Part shown: piece by piece, positions 9,117 through 22,300 of the stretch | Position numbering within the stretch: the stretch's first letter is position 1 | How the letters are laid out: each line of letters opens with the position of its first letter | NCBI GenBank assembly: GCA_013360295.1 | Contig: JABWCL010000027.1 | Location: forward strand, 1-64,000 | DNA: 64,000 nucleotides | Origin: Ignavibacteriaceae bacterium | GTDB lineage: Bacteria; Bacteroidota; Ignavibacteria; Ignavibacteriales; Ignavibacteriaceae | Reading direction: 5' to 3' | Translations under genes and position numbers: made by a program | Notes under the pieces: generated by a model | Databases searched by the model: none | Told to the model about the DNA's origin: nothing | What the model saw: only the letters and a program-made list of their open reading frames with translations

Positions 9117-9752
9117 ATGAATAATGAAATCTCCGTCATAGTTGCAGACGACCACCCGATAATAAGGCAGGCAGTCTGCATGGTACTTAACAATACGGCC
9201 AATATTAAAGTGGTCGGCGAAGCAGACAACGGCAGGCAGGCAATTGATCTGGTTAGCAGGTTTAGTCCTTCCATCGCGATTATTGATATGCAAATGCCGG
9301 AAGTTGATGGTTTTGAAGCGGCGAAAATAATTTTACGCCGGAACCCGGAGACAAGCATCATATTCCTTACTATGTTCAAAGAACCCGACCTGATCAGAAA
9401 AGTATTCGATCTTGGCGTTAAGGGGTACATCCTGAAGGAGAGCGCGGTTCTGGATATCGTAAAATGCGTTGAAGAAGTCGCTGAAGGAAACCTCTATTTC
9501 AGCCCGCAGGTCTCGCAGGTGCTCCTGCAGGGAAAAAGCAAGGAGCGGGAAGACAGTACGCTCACGCCCGCCGAGAGAAATATTCTCGTTATGATCGGCA
9601 AAGGAAAAAGCAGCGATGATATTGCGAAAGAAATGTTCATTGCAAGAAAAACTGTTGAAAATCACAGAAGCAATATTTGCAAGAAACTTGGCATCACGGG
9701 CAACAACGCACTTGTGAAATACGCCCTCCGCTTATCCGCGGAAGGTAATTGA
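9117..9752 (+). CDS. NarL/FixJ-family response regulator
   Basis: A 211-residue DNA-binding regulator paired with the kinase just upstream (4-bp gap). The receiver domain has D11-D12 ('VADDHP'), phosphoacceptor D57 ('AIIDMQMPEVDG'), a T in 'FLTMF' and a K in 'GYILKES'. The C-terminal LuxR-type helix-turn-helix starts at about 148 ('LTPAERNILVMIGKGKSSDD') and includes the recognition helix 'ARKTVENHRSNICKKLG'. Its targets are unknown. The giant-protein operon begins 610 bp downstream on the same strand and is a natural candidate, but no operator could be shown. Confidence 0.93.
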   Translation: MNNEISVIVADDHPIIRQAVCMVLNNTANIKVVGEADNGRQAIDLVSRFSPSIAIIDMQMPEVDGFEAAKIILRRNPETSIIFLTMFKEPDLIRKVFDLGVKGYILKESAVLDIVKCVEEVAEGNLYFSPQVSQVLLQGKSKEREDSTLTPAERNILVMIGKGKSSDDIAKEMFIARKTVENHRSNICKKLGITGNNALVKYALRLSAEGN

Positions 9753-10361
9753 ATTTCTGAATGAGTAAATTTGGCTGCTGAAGGTTTAATGCGGCACTCT
9801 CGGCATAACCGTGATTTATGCCGTCGTTCCGGTAAAGGCACCCGATAGCTGCGCGGCTTATTGCCCCTGCTTCTTCCCATTTATTCCTTTAACCCCTTAA
9901 AATCGCAGAAAAATGCGTGATGTGCGTCACTCTGCCCTGGATTTTGGCGGGAAATAACAGGCTCCGTTACAACACGACGGTAAATCGTTAATTTATAAGG
10001 GGTTACGGGCGCGGATTTAATTTAAAAAATCACAAAAAAGTAGTCAAAATCACAGATATAATTTGCATCGGTCAAAAAAATTACTTACTCTATGCCCGGT
10101 TTATAAGAATTTCAGAAAAGAACCGACCTGAATGGCTGTGCTTTTTTCTCAATTATTAATTATCCCTGCTCTTCTTCCCTCCGGTTTTTGCTCCGTGAGA
10201 AGGACCGGGATAGGTACTATTTGAATTGTTATTCTTGTATAGTATCCAATCCATAAGTGTTACTTTAACCGCTCTCCGCATTTTGTTTTAATTCTGCCCC
10301 CCGCAGGGAGCCGGTTAGTATTTTTAATTACAAACATTAAACTAAATATATACAAAGATCT
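9753..10361. other. Intergenic region with a hairpin
   Basis: About 600 bp without a credible gene. A perfect 8-bp inverted repeat CGGCATAA/TTATGCCG (9801-9808, 9816-9823) follows the regulator gene. It lacks a T-run, so a terminator role is uncertain. The remainder presumably holds the promoter of the giant-protein operon; TATAAT occurs at 10057-10062 but without a convincing partner element. Confidence 0.5.
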
Positions 10362-13300
10362 ATGAGAAAAAGCATTCTTTTCTTCCTGGTATTGCTGTAT
10401 CTGCCCGTATTCGCGCAGAGCCCTTCCTGGAATATTATGATGGTCGTTGAGCCTTACCCGACTTCTTTCTACTCGGTTTGGCAAAACAACCAGTCAAACT
10501 CCTATGTGATGGTGAATTACACCGGAACCCCCAGGGCTGAGTACAAAGTGAGATTTGTGCTCAGAAACTCCAGCGGCAAGGAGCTGGCAAGGCTTACCAG
10601 TCCGTTAGAGGTTTTTGAAGCAGGGCCTTCTTCAAAGACTTATTTTGCTTCCGACTTTCTTGGCTGGAGCGACTCTAAGTATGATAACGCCACTCTTCAG
10701 AAAATCATCAGGACAAACAGGTTCCCCGAAGGTTTCTACGAGCAGGATATTACTGTTCTGGCATCCAACGGCTCAACTGTTCTGGCTGAGGGATCAGGTA
10801 ACTTTACCATTATTTACCCCGATGCTCCGGTACTCCTTGATCCGACTAACGGTACCACGGAAGAGAGAACCAGCCCAATTTTTACCTGGACCCAGGTGAA
10901 TCTGCCGCCGACAATTTCTTCAAAATACAACCTGAAAATTGTTAAACGTTTTCCGGGGCAGAGCATAACTCAGGCGCTCAACGCAAACCCGGTTCATCAC
11001 GAAGCAGATATTGTTAACAATATATCTTATGTCTATCCGCTTGATGCTCTTCAGTTTGAAAACGGGCAGGAGTATGTATGGAGGGTAAGAGTTATTGATG
11101 ACGAAGGCAATCCGCTGACATCAAATGACGGTAACAGCGAGTTCTGGACGTTTAACTATTTCAGCCCCGGCTCTCCCGGCGCGCAGCTGCCCTTCAGTTC
11201 CGTTGAACTGGAACGCAACGTCGCCTGGTTCACCGACTTTTCTCAGTTGCAGATCACTACCGACGAAGGCAACTACAAGATGAACGGCACCACAACCCTC
11301 AACCTCCGCCTTTCTGACGGTGAGTTGAGAGAGTTTCCCGCCACAGTTGAGAACCTTGCTTTCCGAAAGAATAAATACAATCCGTACATCTTTACTTCCG
11401 GGCGTGTTTACGCGAATCTCCCTCCGGGTTCTTTACCGACGGAATTACTCACTCAGCACTTTACGCCTCTCTCCGTTGAATACAGTACTGATGAGAAACT
11501 TTTCCTTAGGGGAGAAGCAGAGATACCGGGAGGAAGAAAACCGCTGAAGATACCCGGGATAGTATCAATTAAACCGGGCGGAGTACTGGAAGCAACGATT
11601 AAATATAAGAGCGGCGGCAGCGGCGGCAGTTCCGGATATGATCCGTTCATCCGCTTAAGCGATCCCGCGTTTCATTATGGCGGATTTGCCGGGGTCGGCG
11701 CTTCACTCTCCACATCTGCCATCCCCGCAGGGCATTTGGGTATTCTTGCCGGACCGGTTCTGCAGAACAACTTAAGCGCTGATCCTATCTACACTTTCGG
11801 AAATTCTGCGGTCAGGATAAACATCACAGGTTATGAACTTATCTATCCTGAGGCGATCGCGCAGTTTTCGGGCGAGGTAAGGATATTTAATGATTATGTC
11901 GTCGCCACGATAAGAAATATAAGGTTTAATGAGTCCGGCGAACTTACCGGCACAATAGATACCAACTTTACGCTTGATGTTAATTTTCTTCCGGCATCAC
12001 CGGGCCGATACGCTTTGAAGATACAGGGAGTAAACGGAACGTTCAGTTTTGAGCCTACAACAGAAACCTCTTCCATTGATCTATCGTTAAAAAATCCAAA
12101 ATTTGCCATTAAGGCTTCCGGTTTATTCAGCCAGCCGTTTAACGGATCAGCATCGCTGACCGCGAACCTGACACACTCCTCAGCATCACCGGCCGGAAAC
12201 GGATTTAATGTTGTGAGCCTCTCTGAGTTTATCACGGAGGGTACTGCTCTTGCTCAGAACCCAATCAAATTCGGGAACTCCGTGAGTCTGCTGGTGAATT
12301 CGTTAACTTTAGATTCACTAACATACACCAATACAGGCTTTGATTTTAAGATAAGCCTCGACTTAAAATATTCATTCCCGGGGTTGGGCCTTAATGCAGG
12401 TAACTTTTCCGGTATTCCATTTACAAAAAGAGGGATAGCGCTTCCGGGGCTCTATTCCAAAGAGCTCTCATCTGACTCCACCAGCGGGAACGTAAGAAAT
12501 ATCAGCGGGTTTCAGTTTGAATTCACGACTGCAACAACAAGCGCGATCACCTGGAACGGGGGCAATACGGGAATTGATCCTCAGTTAAGCGCGAACCTTC
12601 GCTTCTCAAATTTTCCGGTTGGTTCGAGCGAGGACATTTTCACACTGTCGTTGCCTGTCACCGCAGAGCTAAACAGCACCGGAATGAGTATTACCCTTCC
12701 GGTTAAAGAATTCACATCTTCATTCATCGCTTTACCCGGCGGCCTTAAATACCTTATCAAAGAATTAAGAGGAACGATTAACGGTGCACTGGCAAACAAT
12801 GTTTACCAGTTTTCACCGACGCTGAGAGTTAAGGGTAATGTTGAGTATCCGGAAGGAGTATTCGGAGCAGCGAGCGCGCAGGAGATTACTGCTTCCACAA
12901 CAGAGCTCAGTATGAGCGGTTTCGGAATAATAACCGGAACGATATCGGGAGTGCGCCCGTCCGGATCACTTAGCAAAGGCATATTTGCGCTTACAATTCC
13001 TGAATACGGTATAAGATTCGCGGAAAGCGACAGCGCCCAGACAGTCGAAGCGGCGGGAAGCGGAAAGATTGATCTCTCCCCTCTTACCGGCACGACTAAC
13101 AGCGCGGATATAAATTTCCAGTATGACCTCGCGGCGAAAAGCTGGAAAAGTTTAACCGGAACATATGGCACCGCGTTTACAGCCGGGCTTCCGAGGCAGG
13201 ATCCGCAATTCCGTTTACAGGCAAGTTCACTTTCAATTACGAAAGACGGATTAAAAATAAACGGGCGCCACACGGTTTCAATCGGCAGCGATTTCAGCAC

Positions 13301-16300
13301 CGCGGTTACGGTAAATAACCTGATCTTCGGTTATGAAAACGCGGCTATTGTTTCGGGCGAGGTCGTTATGGATAAGGGCTTCGGGATGTTTGTTGGCTCC
13401 TCTTCCGGAAGCGGCGCTCCCGCACTATCCTTTGGCAATAAAGCTTCTTCATTTCCATCGCAGAATGGCGTTGTGATAAACACGCCGAACAGCGCTGTTT
13501 ATAACAGGGAAGGGCTTGTGATCGCTGCGGGTTCCGACTCGGCGTATCTTACGCACAGGGGCCTTACCTACAAGACCTCAGCGGTTTACGATAACTTTAA
13601 AGCCGGCGGCTCTCCTTTCGTGGTTAAATCAGGAAGGGTTGACCTTGTTTTTGGCGGCAGGACTGTTGCCAGCCTTACCGCTCAGGGATTCACCGTGGAC
13701 GAATCGGCGCTCCCCTCACTGCCGGAAAACATCGCTTTGCTGAACAGCGCCGTGGCTTTCCTGAAAGTAAAAGAAGGAAGCACAGAATTAGTAGACTGGT
13801 CGGTGGAAGGCAACAACATCCGGGTTACTACGCGGCAGTCCAGTCCTGTGACGGCATACTTCCCGGGACTAAAACTCGGATCGGGAATCACGCCTGAGAT
13901 GCCTGTCTCATTCAACGTTCTCGTTGATAAAACAAATTACGATATCGTTGATGGAAGCATCCAGCTGAATATCCCATCTGAGAAACTTTCACAGTTCGAT
14001 TTAACCGGCAGAGGTATGCCGGTTAAGTTTAAATCAATGAACTTTGCAAAAAACTCTTCCGGAATTTACGAGCTGACCTTCGGATCAGTCATTGCTTTGT
14101 TCGGAGAAGAATTAAACACTCAGAACACTAACCTGAAAATCAACGGCGCCGGGCTTCTGAGCGGAGACGTAAACTTTACAAACGCAAAAACGATCAATCT
14201 GAGAAGCGGCGCTGACTCGGATAAACTCGTGCTGCAGGTAAGTTCGGTGGCGGGCAGCTTCACCACGGAACTTCTTCCATATACAAATCCGAATTACCAG
14301 CTTGACCTTAGCGGCGGCGTAAAGCTCAGGGTAATGAACAATGCATACTCCGGAGCAAATGCCGTATTCCGCGTAACACAAAGCGGCATTGAGGTAAGGA
14401 ACTATCAGGCAGATGACTTTACTTCCCCCGTTAAGTTCGATCTGGGGAAATTGAACCTGGAACTGAAAGGTTTCCGCTTACCTGAAATTGCTTTCTCACA
14501 GACAACCGGCTGGAGCTATACAATAAAGCTTGACGCGATAATGAACTTCACCGTACCGGGTATGGATTTCAGCGTTCCGCAGTTGAATAACATAAGTATC
14601 ACACGTAGCGGGATCACATTCCCTGTTACACAGATGAATAATGTGGTTGCTATATCGAGAACTTTTGTGATAGATGGTTTCCCGATGCGCGTGAGAAATT
14701 TCCGCACCGAGGAATATACGGCTGCGTCTCTGGATCCCGCGTCATTCAATATAAATAACACACCTTTCAGATTTGATTTCACGGGGCTGCTGTCCGGATT
14801 CCCGACAACTTATCCTGCCGCGCTCAGAAACACACAATTATATATTCAGAATGCCGGCTTTGTTAACGGTTTCCTTAGCGGCGGAGCGGACAGCATCCGT
14901 TATAATCCTGTTCAGAATATTCCTTTTGGAAATTCCGGGAGAATCGCCGTTATGGAACTGGATGCTGACTTTGCAGTTAAAAATAATCAGCAAACTTTAA
15001 AAGTTGAGGTAGAAAGTTATGCCGGATTGCCGACAAACCTCCGGGCGCCGGGATGGATTGTTTTTGGCGCCGCACCGGATAATCGCCAGTCTATCTCTTC
15101 AAGAGGAATAGTGAACGGTACTTTCACCACGATTAACCTTGTAACCGTCAGGCACGGAAATACTAATCTGGAAGTTTCGCCGGGGGCAACAGTGATTCTG
15201 GGTGACAGCAACGGTGTTCAGACTATGGCGGTAGAATCAAGTAATATGAAAGCATCGGTGAACTTTCAAACCGCAAACAGGGCAACCGGTACCGGGTATT
15301 TAAGATTTGATATTAAAAACGCAGCTATCACCGCCGGGAATATTGAACTGAGGCCAACTTTTAAGGCTGTCCTTCCGTTCTATAATTTTGTATTCAATTT
15401 TGAGTTCAGTCAGGCCAACATAAATGAAGCCGGCATAATTATAAACGGCAGCCATACTCTTCTCGCCGGACAGGAGAGGATAAACACGGCATTCTCAAAC
15501 TTCACGCTTGATATTTTCAATCTTGCTCATAAGAGCGGCTCGTTCAACATTACTCAGCCGTTTAGTTTTTATGTATCAGTATACAATACCGGACTCTGGT
15601 GGCAGGCTGTAAATTCCGGTTTTGTACCCGCCGCTAATCCGTCAATGTTATTCCGTGTACCAAGCCTGACTGTAAGTAATAATAAATATTCCTTCTCGGG
15701 CGAAAGCAGCGGAGCCATAAGATTTAACAACGAATTAGTTACTGATTTCCGTGTAGTATTTGAGAATAATCCGGAAGTTGAATATTCTTCATCACGTGTA
15801 AGACAAGGCAGTATTTCGTTTTATAAAGGAACAACAAAAGCCGCGTTTATTGACGCGAACGGAGCGAACCTTACCAATATGGGTTCAGTAACTCTTCCGG
15901 AAAATCTTGTTCTGGGGGATATGAACACTGCATATATAAAAATGCGACAGGGAGAAACAAAATATGTAACGACGGAAAATGTTTCCAACGGAATAAGAAT
16001 CAGGAACATAGCGAACCAGACTGTCCAGATGTTTGTTCCGGGCATTAAATATACAGCAGCAACCGCGCCTGTATATAACGTGACTTTTGACGTGGTTGTA
16101 AATCCTTCCACTTACAGTGTGATATCGGGGACGATAACACATAACGCTCAGACGGGACAGAGTCTTGCAGATCTTTCAAGTTACGGAATACCACTCCGGG
16201 TAACCGGCTTAAGATATGCTTCGGGCGACGCGGGATATATATTCACGGTTAGCGGTGTTACTGCCCTCCCTCAGCTGCTGCGCGGACTGGAAACAGAGCT

Positions 16301-19300
16301 CTCAAATATCTCCGTTACCAACGGAAGGCTCAGCGGTTTCTCAAGCAACGGTGCTGTCACCGACCATTACAATCCTTCTGCCGGCTATAAAAAAATACTC
16401 AGAGTGGGCACAATGGCAGAATTTAAACTCCAGGGTGTTGAATATAATTTTGGACAAACACCGTCATATAAAATAAGCGGAGACATAAAATCCAAGTTCT
16501 TTAAACACGGAACGAATGATACCTCTGCGGTTCACTTCACCGCGACGTTCAGCGGCGGGCAGTTTGTATTTACACCGACTTCGGCTTCTTCAGACGGTCT
16601 GAATATAGGCAAATTTAGACTGGTTCCGGGCGCGATACAAAATAACCCGCAAATGGCGCTGAGTTTTACAAACGATAACTTTAATCTCGCGTTCAACGGA
16701 ACATTACGGGCTCCGGATTTATCACCGGGATTTGAAACAACCATAAGGAATCTCAGAATAAACAAAGACGCAATCGCGGCTGATCCGGTTAACATTACCA
16801 CCACGGCACAGGAGCAGACTTTCACGATATTCGCGAACGAAGTGAAACTAAAGAACGTTCAGAATAACCCGGCCATTACGTTCACTTATGCGTCGGATGT
16901 ATTCACGCTTAACCTTAACGGGCAGATCTCGTTACTTGGAAACAACAATGTTGTCCTCAGGGATTTCCGCATAACCAGCGCGGGCGCGATCAGCTTTGGC
17001 CAGGGAAGCCCGGTTACAGCCGCCGCTCCGCTGGCGATTATTCAGGACCGCTTATGGGTTACTAATCTTTCCGTGGTAACCGAGCAAAATAAATACCTGC
17101 TAAAAGTTGACGGACAATACTTATTACCGTCCCCCGCGGTTCAGACAAAACAGAATTATTCCTTTAAAATAGAATCCGATCAGCTTTCTACTGAGTCCGT
17201 TCACTACCAGGTTCTGAATGAGGCGCCGGGCCTTGGCAACGACCAGACCGAACCAAAATTCTGGGCCGGAAAATTCGACCTCCAGTATGTGGGTCTCGAG
17301 ATTGACTACTCCGATTATTCCGCTTCTCAGTTACAGACTGTTTCCACATTTTATGTTGACAGTGTAAACACACACAGATACATAAAGTTCGGCGGAGTAT
17401 CCGGAGGTGAAGTTGAGCCGGGAATGTCAGTTACTTTTGAAAGAAAGTACGAGTGGGTTGAAGAGCTTGATTTCGCGGATGAAGTTAAGTTCACCTTCCG
17501 CAATCTTAAATATGATCTAGACGGCGATGATGTTGAATTTGAGCCCGATACATCCAACGGCAGTTTCCTTATGAGGATTGGCGGCACGGTTGAACTCGGC
17601 GTTACAGGATTCAGCGGTACTCTCGCCTTCAGCGGACTTGAAGTACTATCAAGCAACGAGGTAAGAAGGTTCAAGGAAAGTATTACCGGAGGAACCGTAA
17701 CTATCGCGCCTCTCATAACGGCGGAAATTACACGCATTGCCTTTAGTTCCACGCCGACAGACATTTATATGCCGGATCCAAACGGGACGAAAGTGCAGTC
17801 AGGACCCGATAAAGGGAAAGTCGTAACCATCAAAGTTCCCGTGAAATTTTATCTTGCTCTCGGCGGAACGGTTCAGCTTGGTTTATTTGCAGAGGGCGGA
17901 GTTGATTCCCTTCTTATTTTCCAGAGAACGGACGGAACGGTAAACTTTGTACTGCAAAACTTCAACTTCAGGAAGAAAGATAAAATTGAATTCAGATTAT
18001 CCCTTCAGATGTTAACGGGCACGGGATCTGATTTCGTTCTTTCAATGGCGGGTTTCTGTGATTTTAACGGAAAGGTTCTTGCAGCAGTTGGTAAAGTAGC
18101 AAAATGGCAGGGAAAATTTTCCGCGGGGCTTTATGTGGCGGCCTTGGAAGGTGTCGAGATAAGTTTCTTCGGCCTTGTTGATCTTGCCGGTGTGGGAGGA
18201 GGGTTCTTCTTCAACCCGACGGAAAATGATATCAATACCGTAAGGGATATGAGCGGTTTTGTGGATGAATACACATCATCAATAAAGGCGAAAATAAAGG
18301 GCACGCCGGTAACAGGTACTCCGCTCTTTAGTATCTTCTTGTATGCACGTATCGAATTTGGCCAGCCCGTTCCGCCTTCAACTGAAGCTCCGCTCGCGGG
18401 TAGTTGCCTTCTGACAATTGCCAACGACAGGCTAATCATTGACGCGAAAGTTGAAGCGCTCGGTCGCAGGCACGAACTATATGGTTTAGCAAACGTTGAA
18501 GTATCTTTCACCCAAAGGTACGTTGAGGGGACAATCGCTATGACGGTTGACTTACGCTATCTTATTACGGCAAACGCTACGATGCAGTTTTTCTATTATA
18601 GTCAGCAAAACTGGGGTATAATTGGAACAGCTGAATATAAAGTGCTGATCAACCTGTTATCAGGTAATGGTGATTTCTACGCGGGAAGCAAAGGATTTTA
18701 TGCTGCCGCGAACTTCAATCAGGGATTTGACGTCTGGATTCTTACCGTGGAAAGCGGAATATCCCTGAAAGCGTGGTACAAGCCGGACGTTTCTTGGGGC
18801 GCGTATTTCAGGTTATATCTTGAAGCCTCGGTACTCGGAGGTGTCGCTAGCGCGCGCGGAGAAATAAAAGGTGTGCTTATCGGCGCTCCTGAGTTTGCTC
18901 TTGCCGGCGGCGCTTCGCTTCGCGTAAGGCTTCTCTTCATCAGCTGGAACGGGGATGTATGGCTGAGGATAAAGAAGGAAGGTATTAAAGCCGGATTTGG
19001 TAAAGACGATGCTGTCCAGAGGCTGATCGCGCAGGCGGAAGGAATGAGTAATGATTTCCTCGCCGCGGTTAATGCCGCTAAAGCGGATATCCAAAATAAC
19101 AAACCGATTCCTTCGCTGAACATAGATTCAACGGTAATCAGAGCCGCAAGCGCGGAACTTGTTAAGAGAATGCTGAAGGCCCGAAGCTTACTTGCAGGAG
19201 AACAAATCACCCAGGCAGAGAAAGACAGTCTTGCCACATATCTCGCTTCGGAACTCGCGAGCGGTGATAACGCAAAGATTCGCGAGTATCTTACAAAGCT

Positions 19301-22300
19301 TAAGGACAACATACTCGCGGCAGGAACTGACGCGGCAAGGACAGAATTAACCAATCTTCTGAATCAGCTTAACACCGCGATCAACGATTACAGAACATCT
19401 ATATCAAATGTATCGCAGGCCGTAAGCAACCTTGCAATGACAATAGAAGTACCCGCGGCAGCTTCTCCTGAAGGGGTGGCCGACCCTGTTGAAACCACGC
19501 GTTTCACCTGGCCTACATCGCGGAATGAAACTCCGCAGGCTACTGACCCGGGATTTTCGCTTAATAACGTGACTGCCCAGAACAACGCGAGCGTCGTGAA
19601 TTCGTTTATGACAACCGCGGAGGGATATCACGATATGCTGAAACGCAATATCGAAAAAATTGAAGGCACTATCTGGAAATTTGACCAGATATTTGCAAAC
19701 CCAAATAACATTTATCTTTCTATTACATTCAAGTATGTAACTGTTGTCGCCCAGATCCAGAACTACCTGAAAAAACTCGCTCAGTATCATTATAATGATA
19801 TTACTACGGCGAATACATTCAGAACATATATGATCAGTGACAGCGCCGCGTTCTTCGGACAGATCAGGAGCAAAGACATCTCTGATGGCGCCGGAAGGAT
19901 GAAGGTAAAAACTTATCAACGCTGGGCAAGGATCAGAGGGCTTGCAGCTACAAACCAGACTCCGTGGGATCACAGTGAGTTCGAAACTGTATGGGGCCGT
20001 TTCAGCAGCACACAGAGAAATGCTGAAGCCGCTGCGATGGCGAAAAACCTCTACTATGTTATTCCGGATCAGGCGTTCTTCGGTTTAATGAACGATAAGA
20101 AAGACGCGCTTGCCAGGCTTAGCGGTGAATTTGCCGCCAAGATGCGGAATGTTGAAGAGCACGCCGGCGCTTACACCAGGATGCTTGATGAATTATTCGC
20201 AAAACGCCGCAAAATGTCAGAAAATCTTTTTGAAGTAGTGGAAAGATTCATTTACTGGAAGGACAAACCTCAGCGGGGCGCGAATGATAAAACCATTGAC
20301 TTTAAAAACGTTGCGCCTACGCTTGCCACGCTTCAGGCCAAGAGGACATACTTGGTGGCCAGTAATACCGCGCCTAACATTACAATTAACGCGGCTAACC
20401 AGACAAACTTCAAGTCCCACACCGAAATGAGTTTAGGATGGTCCGGCTCACACGTTAACGGTGTTGTTGAGTATTCACTTGAAACAAGCGGTCTTCCGGG
20501 CGGATTTAAAACAGTCGGCAAGTTTACAAACTGGTATCCGTATCATTTCCCGAGCCGGAAGGGTGAGCACGATCATTATGTTACCTACAAAGTAAGGGCG
20601 AGGTCTGCTTCAGGATTTACCAAAACCGCGGTACTTTACAGTGGCGTTGTAAAAATGGGTTTTACCGATAATAATATCGGCGCCCCCGCTCAGACTGTTA
20701 CCGCAGCCGCACCGGTGGATAACTCCGAGCCGTCGCAGTCAAACCCGACAATTGATGATCTTCATCGATTACGTACAAATAGAGTGTATTATCCCGGGCG
20801 AAGTTCGTTTTCAGATGCCTACTTCGGCTATTATACAAATAAAGCGACTGATTTCAGGATAAGGATTACTGCGAACGATCCGGAGTCGGGAATATCCTAC
20901 TTCCGTTATAAAATTGAGAGATATAATAGTCAGGGTAATTATGTTACTGTAAGGGACTGGCAGAATATCGGCGCCATTAATGAATATTTAATCCAAGGGT
21001 TAAATTTGACGCACTGTGCGACCCAGCGGGATATTAAGATGTCCAACTATCCTAAAAATGATTGGGACGCTATGGCCTCGGTTCCAAGATATGTTATTTC
21101 AGTCGAAGCAACAAACGGTGCAGGACTTACAAATACAAGATATGTATGTATTGTTGTGGATACCACAACACCGCCCGCGCTTACAGAATCAACCCCGCGT
21201 CCTCCGACGACTATACGCGCCATTACGGGCTACCATCAGGGTACTGTCGTGAATTATAAGTTTGATACGACCTCCAACAGGTCGATCAGGCCGGTACGTG
21301 AAGCCAGAAAAATTGTATTCCCTGTGACATATTCAATGCAGCCGGATATTCAGTATTACTATAATGTCTATGCGATGCCGGATGGTATAAGAATAAATTC
21401 AGACTATCTTGTTGATAATGAAATATATAGTGAGGCGTGGGCTTCCGGGTCTGCTAATATCGGTCTGGGAAAAATAGCTACTATTCCGGCTCAGTATGAT
21501 CAGTATGATCAGTTTAAGATCGAACTGATGTACAAAACAAAAAGCGGCGCATTCAGCCCGGTATTTACAACTACTGACTGGTATTATCCGTACAGGAAAA
21601 ATCCCCCGACATATACCTGGAACACCGGACGCGGCTGGGCAACCATTGACGCGTTCCCAAAGCCGCCTGAAGTTTACTGGTTTAATGACAGGTCGCCTGG
21701 TCAGCCGAACAACCTGAAGCTTTATTTCAGGAATTTCGGCGAATCGTTAGACGGCACAGGAATAAACAGATTCTATTACAGTGTCGGAACTGTACATACA
21801 CTTACGGATCATTACTCCGTTAATTATTCGACGTGGAAAGAACTGCCTCCGGTATCTGATGAAGGCATTGTATCGATGGATGCCTCATTTTTCTCGACCT
21901 GGAGCAGCCAGTCTTGGTTTACTCCCGGAAACCAGATTTATATTTATATCAAGGGAGTTAACAATTCATTCTGGGCCGGACGCAACGTAACTGTTGTCGG
22001 CCCCATAACACTTGCTCCGCCGACCGTTGCGAGTGTTGCGCTTGACATAGTAAGAGATAACACGGTTACTCCGAACAAATTTGTTGCCGAACTGACTATC
22101 GGCGGCGAAAGGGAGGCCACAACCAAAACATATCTCGTCCGTACTCTGGTATTCAGGAACGGAAGCTGGGTCGCTCCTGCTGCACCGCTCTCAGGCGCGT
22201 GGACAGAGGTCAGGAATATATTCGGAGTTTTTAACTGGCACCTGACAACGAAATATAAATTAAACACACTTAATATGATGCCGGCAAGAAACCTGAATGC

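Noticed and set aside
18719-19354. Long reverse frame (211 codons) inside the giant gene
   Set aside because: It is antisense to a continuous coding region and reads as low-complexity sequence without a recognisable domain.
19404-19973. Reverse frame (189 codons) inside the giant gene
   Set aside because: Antisense shadow of the helical segment; no domain, no start signal.
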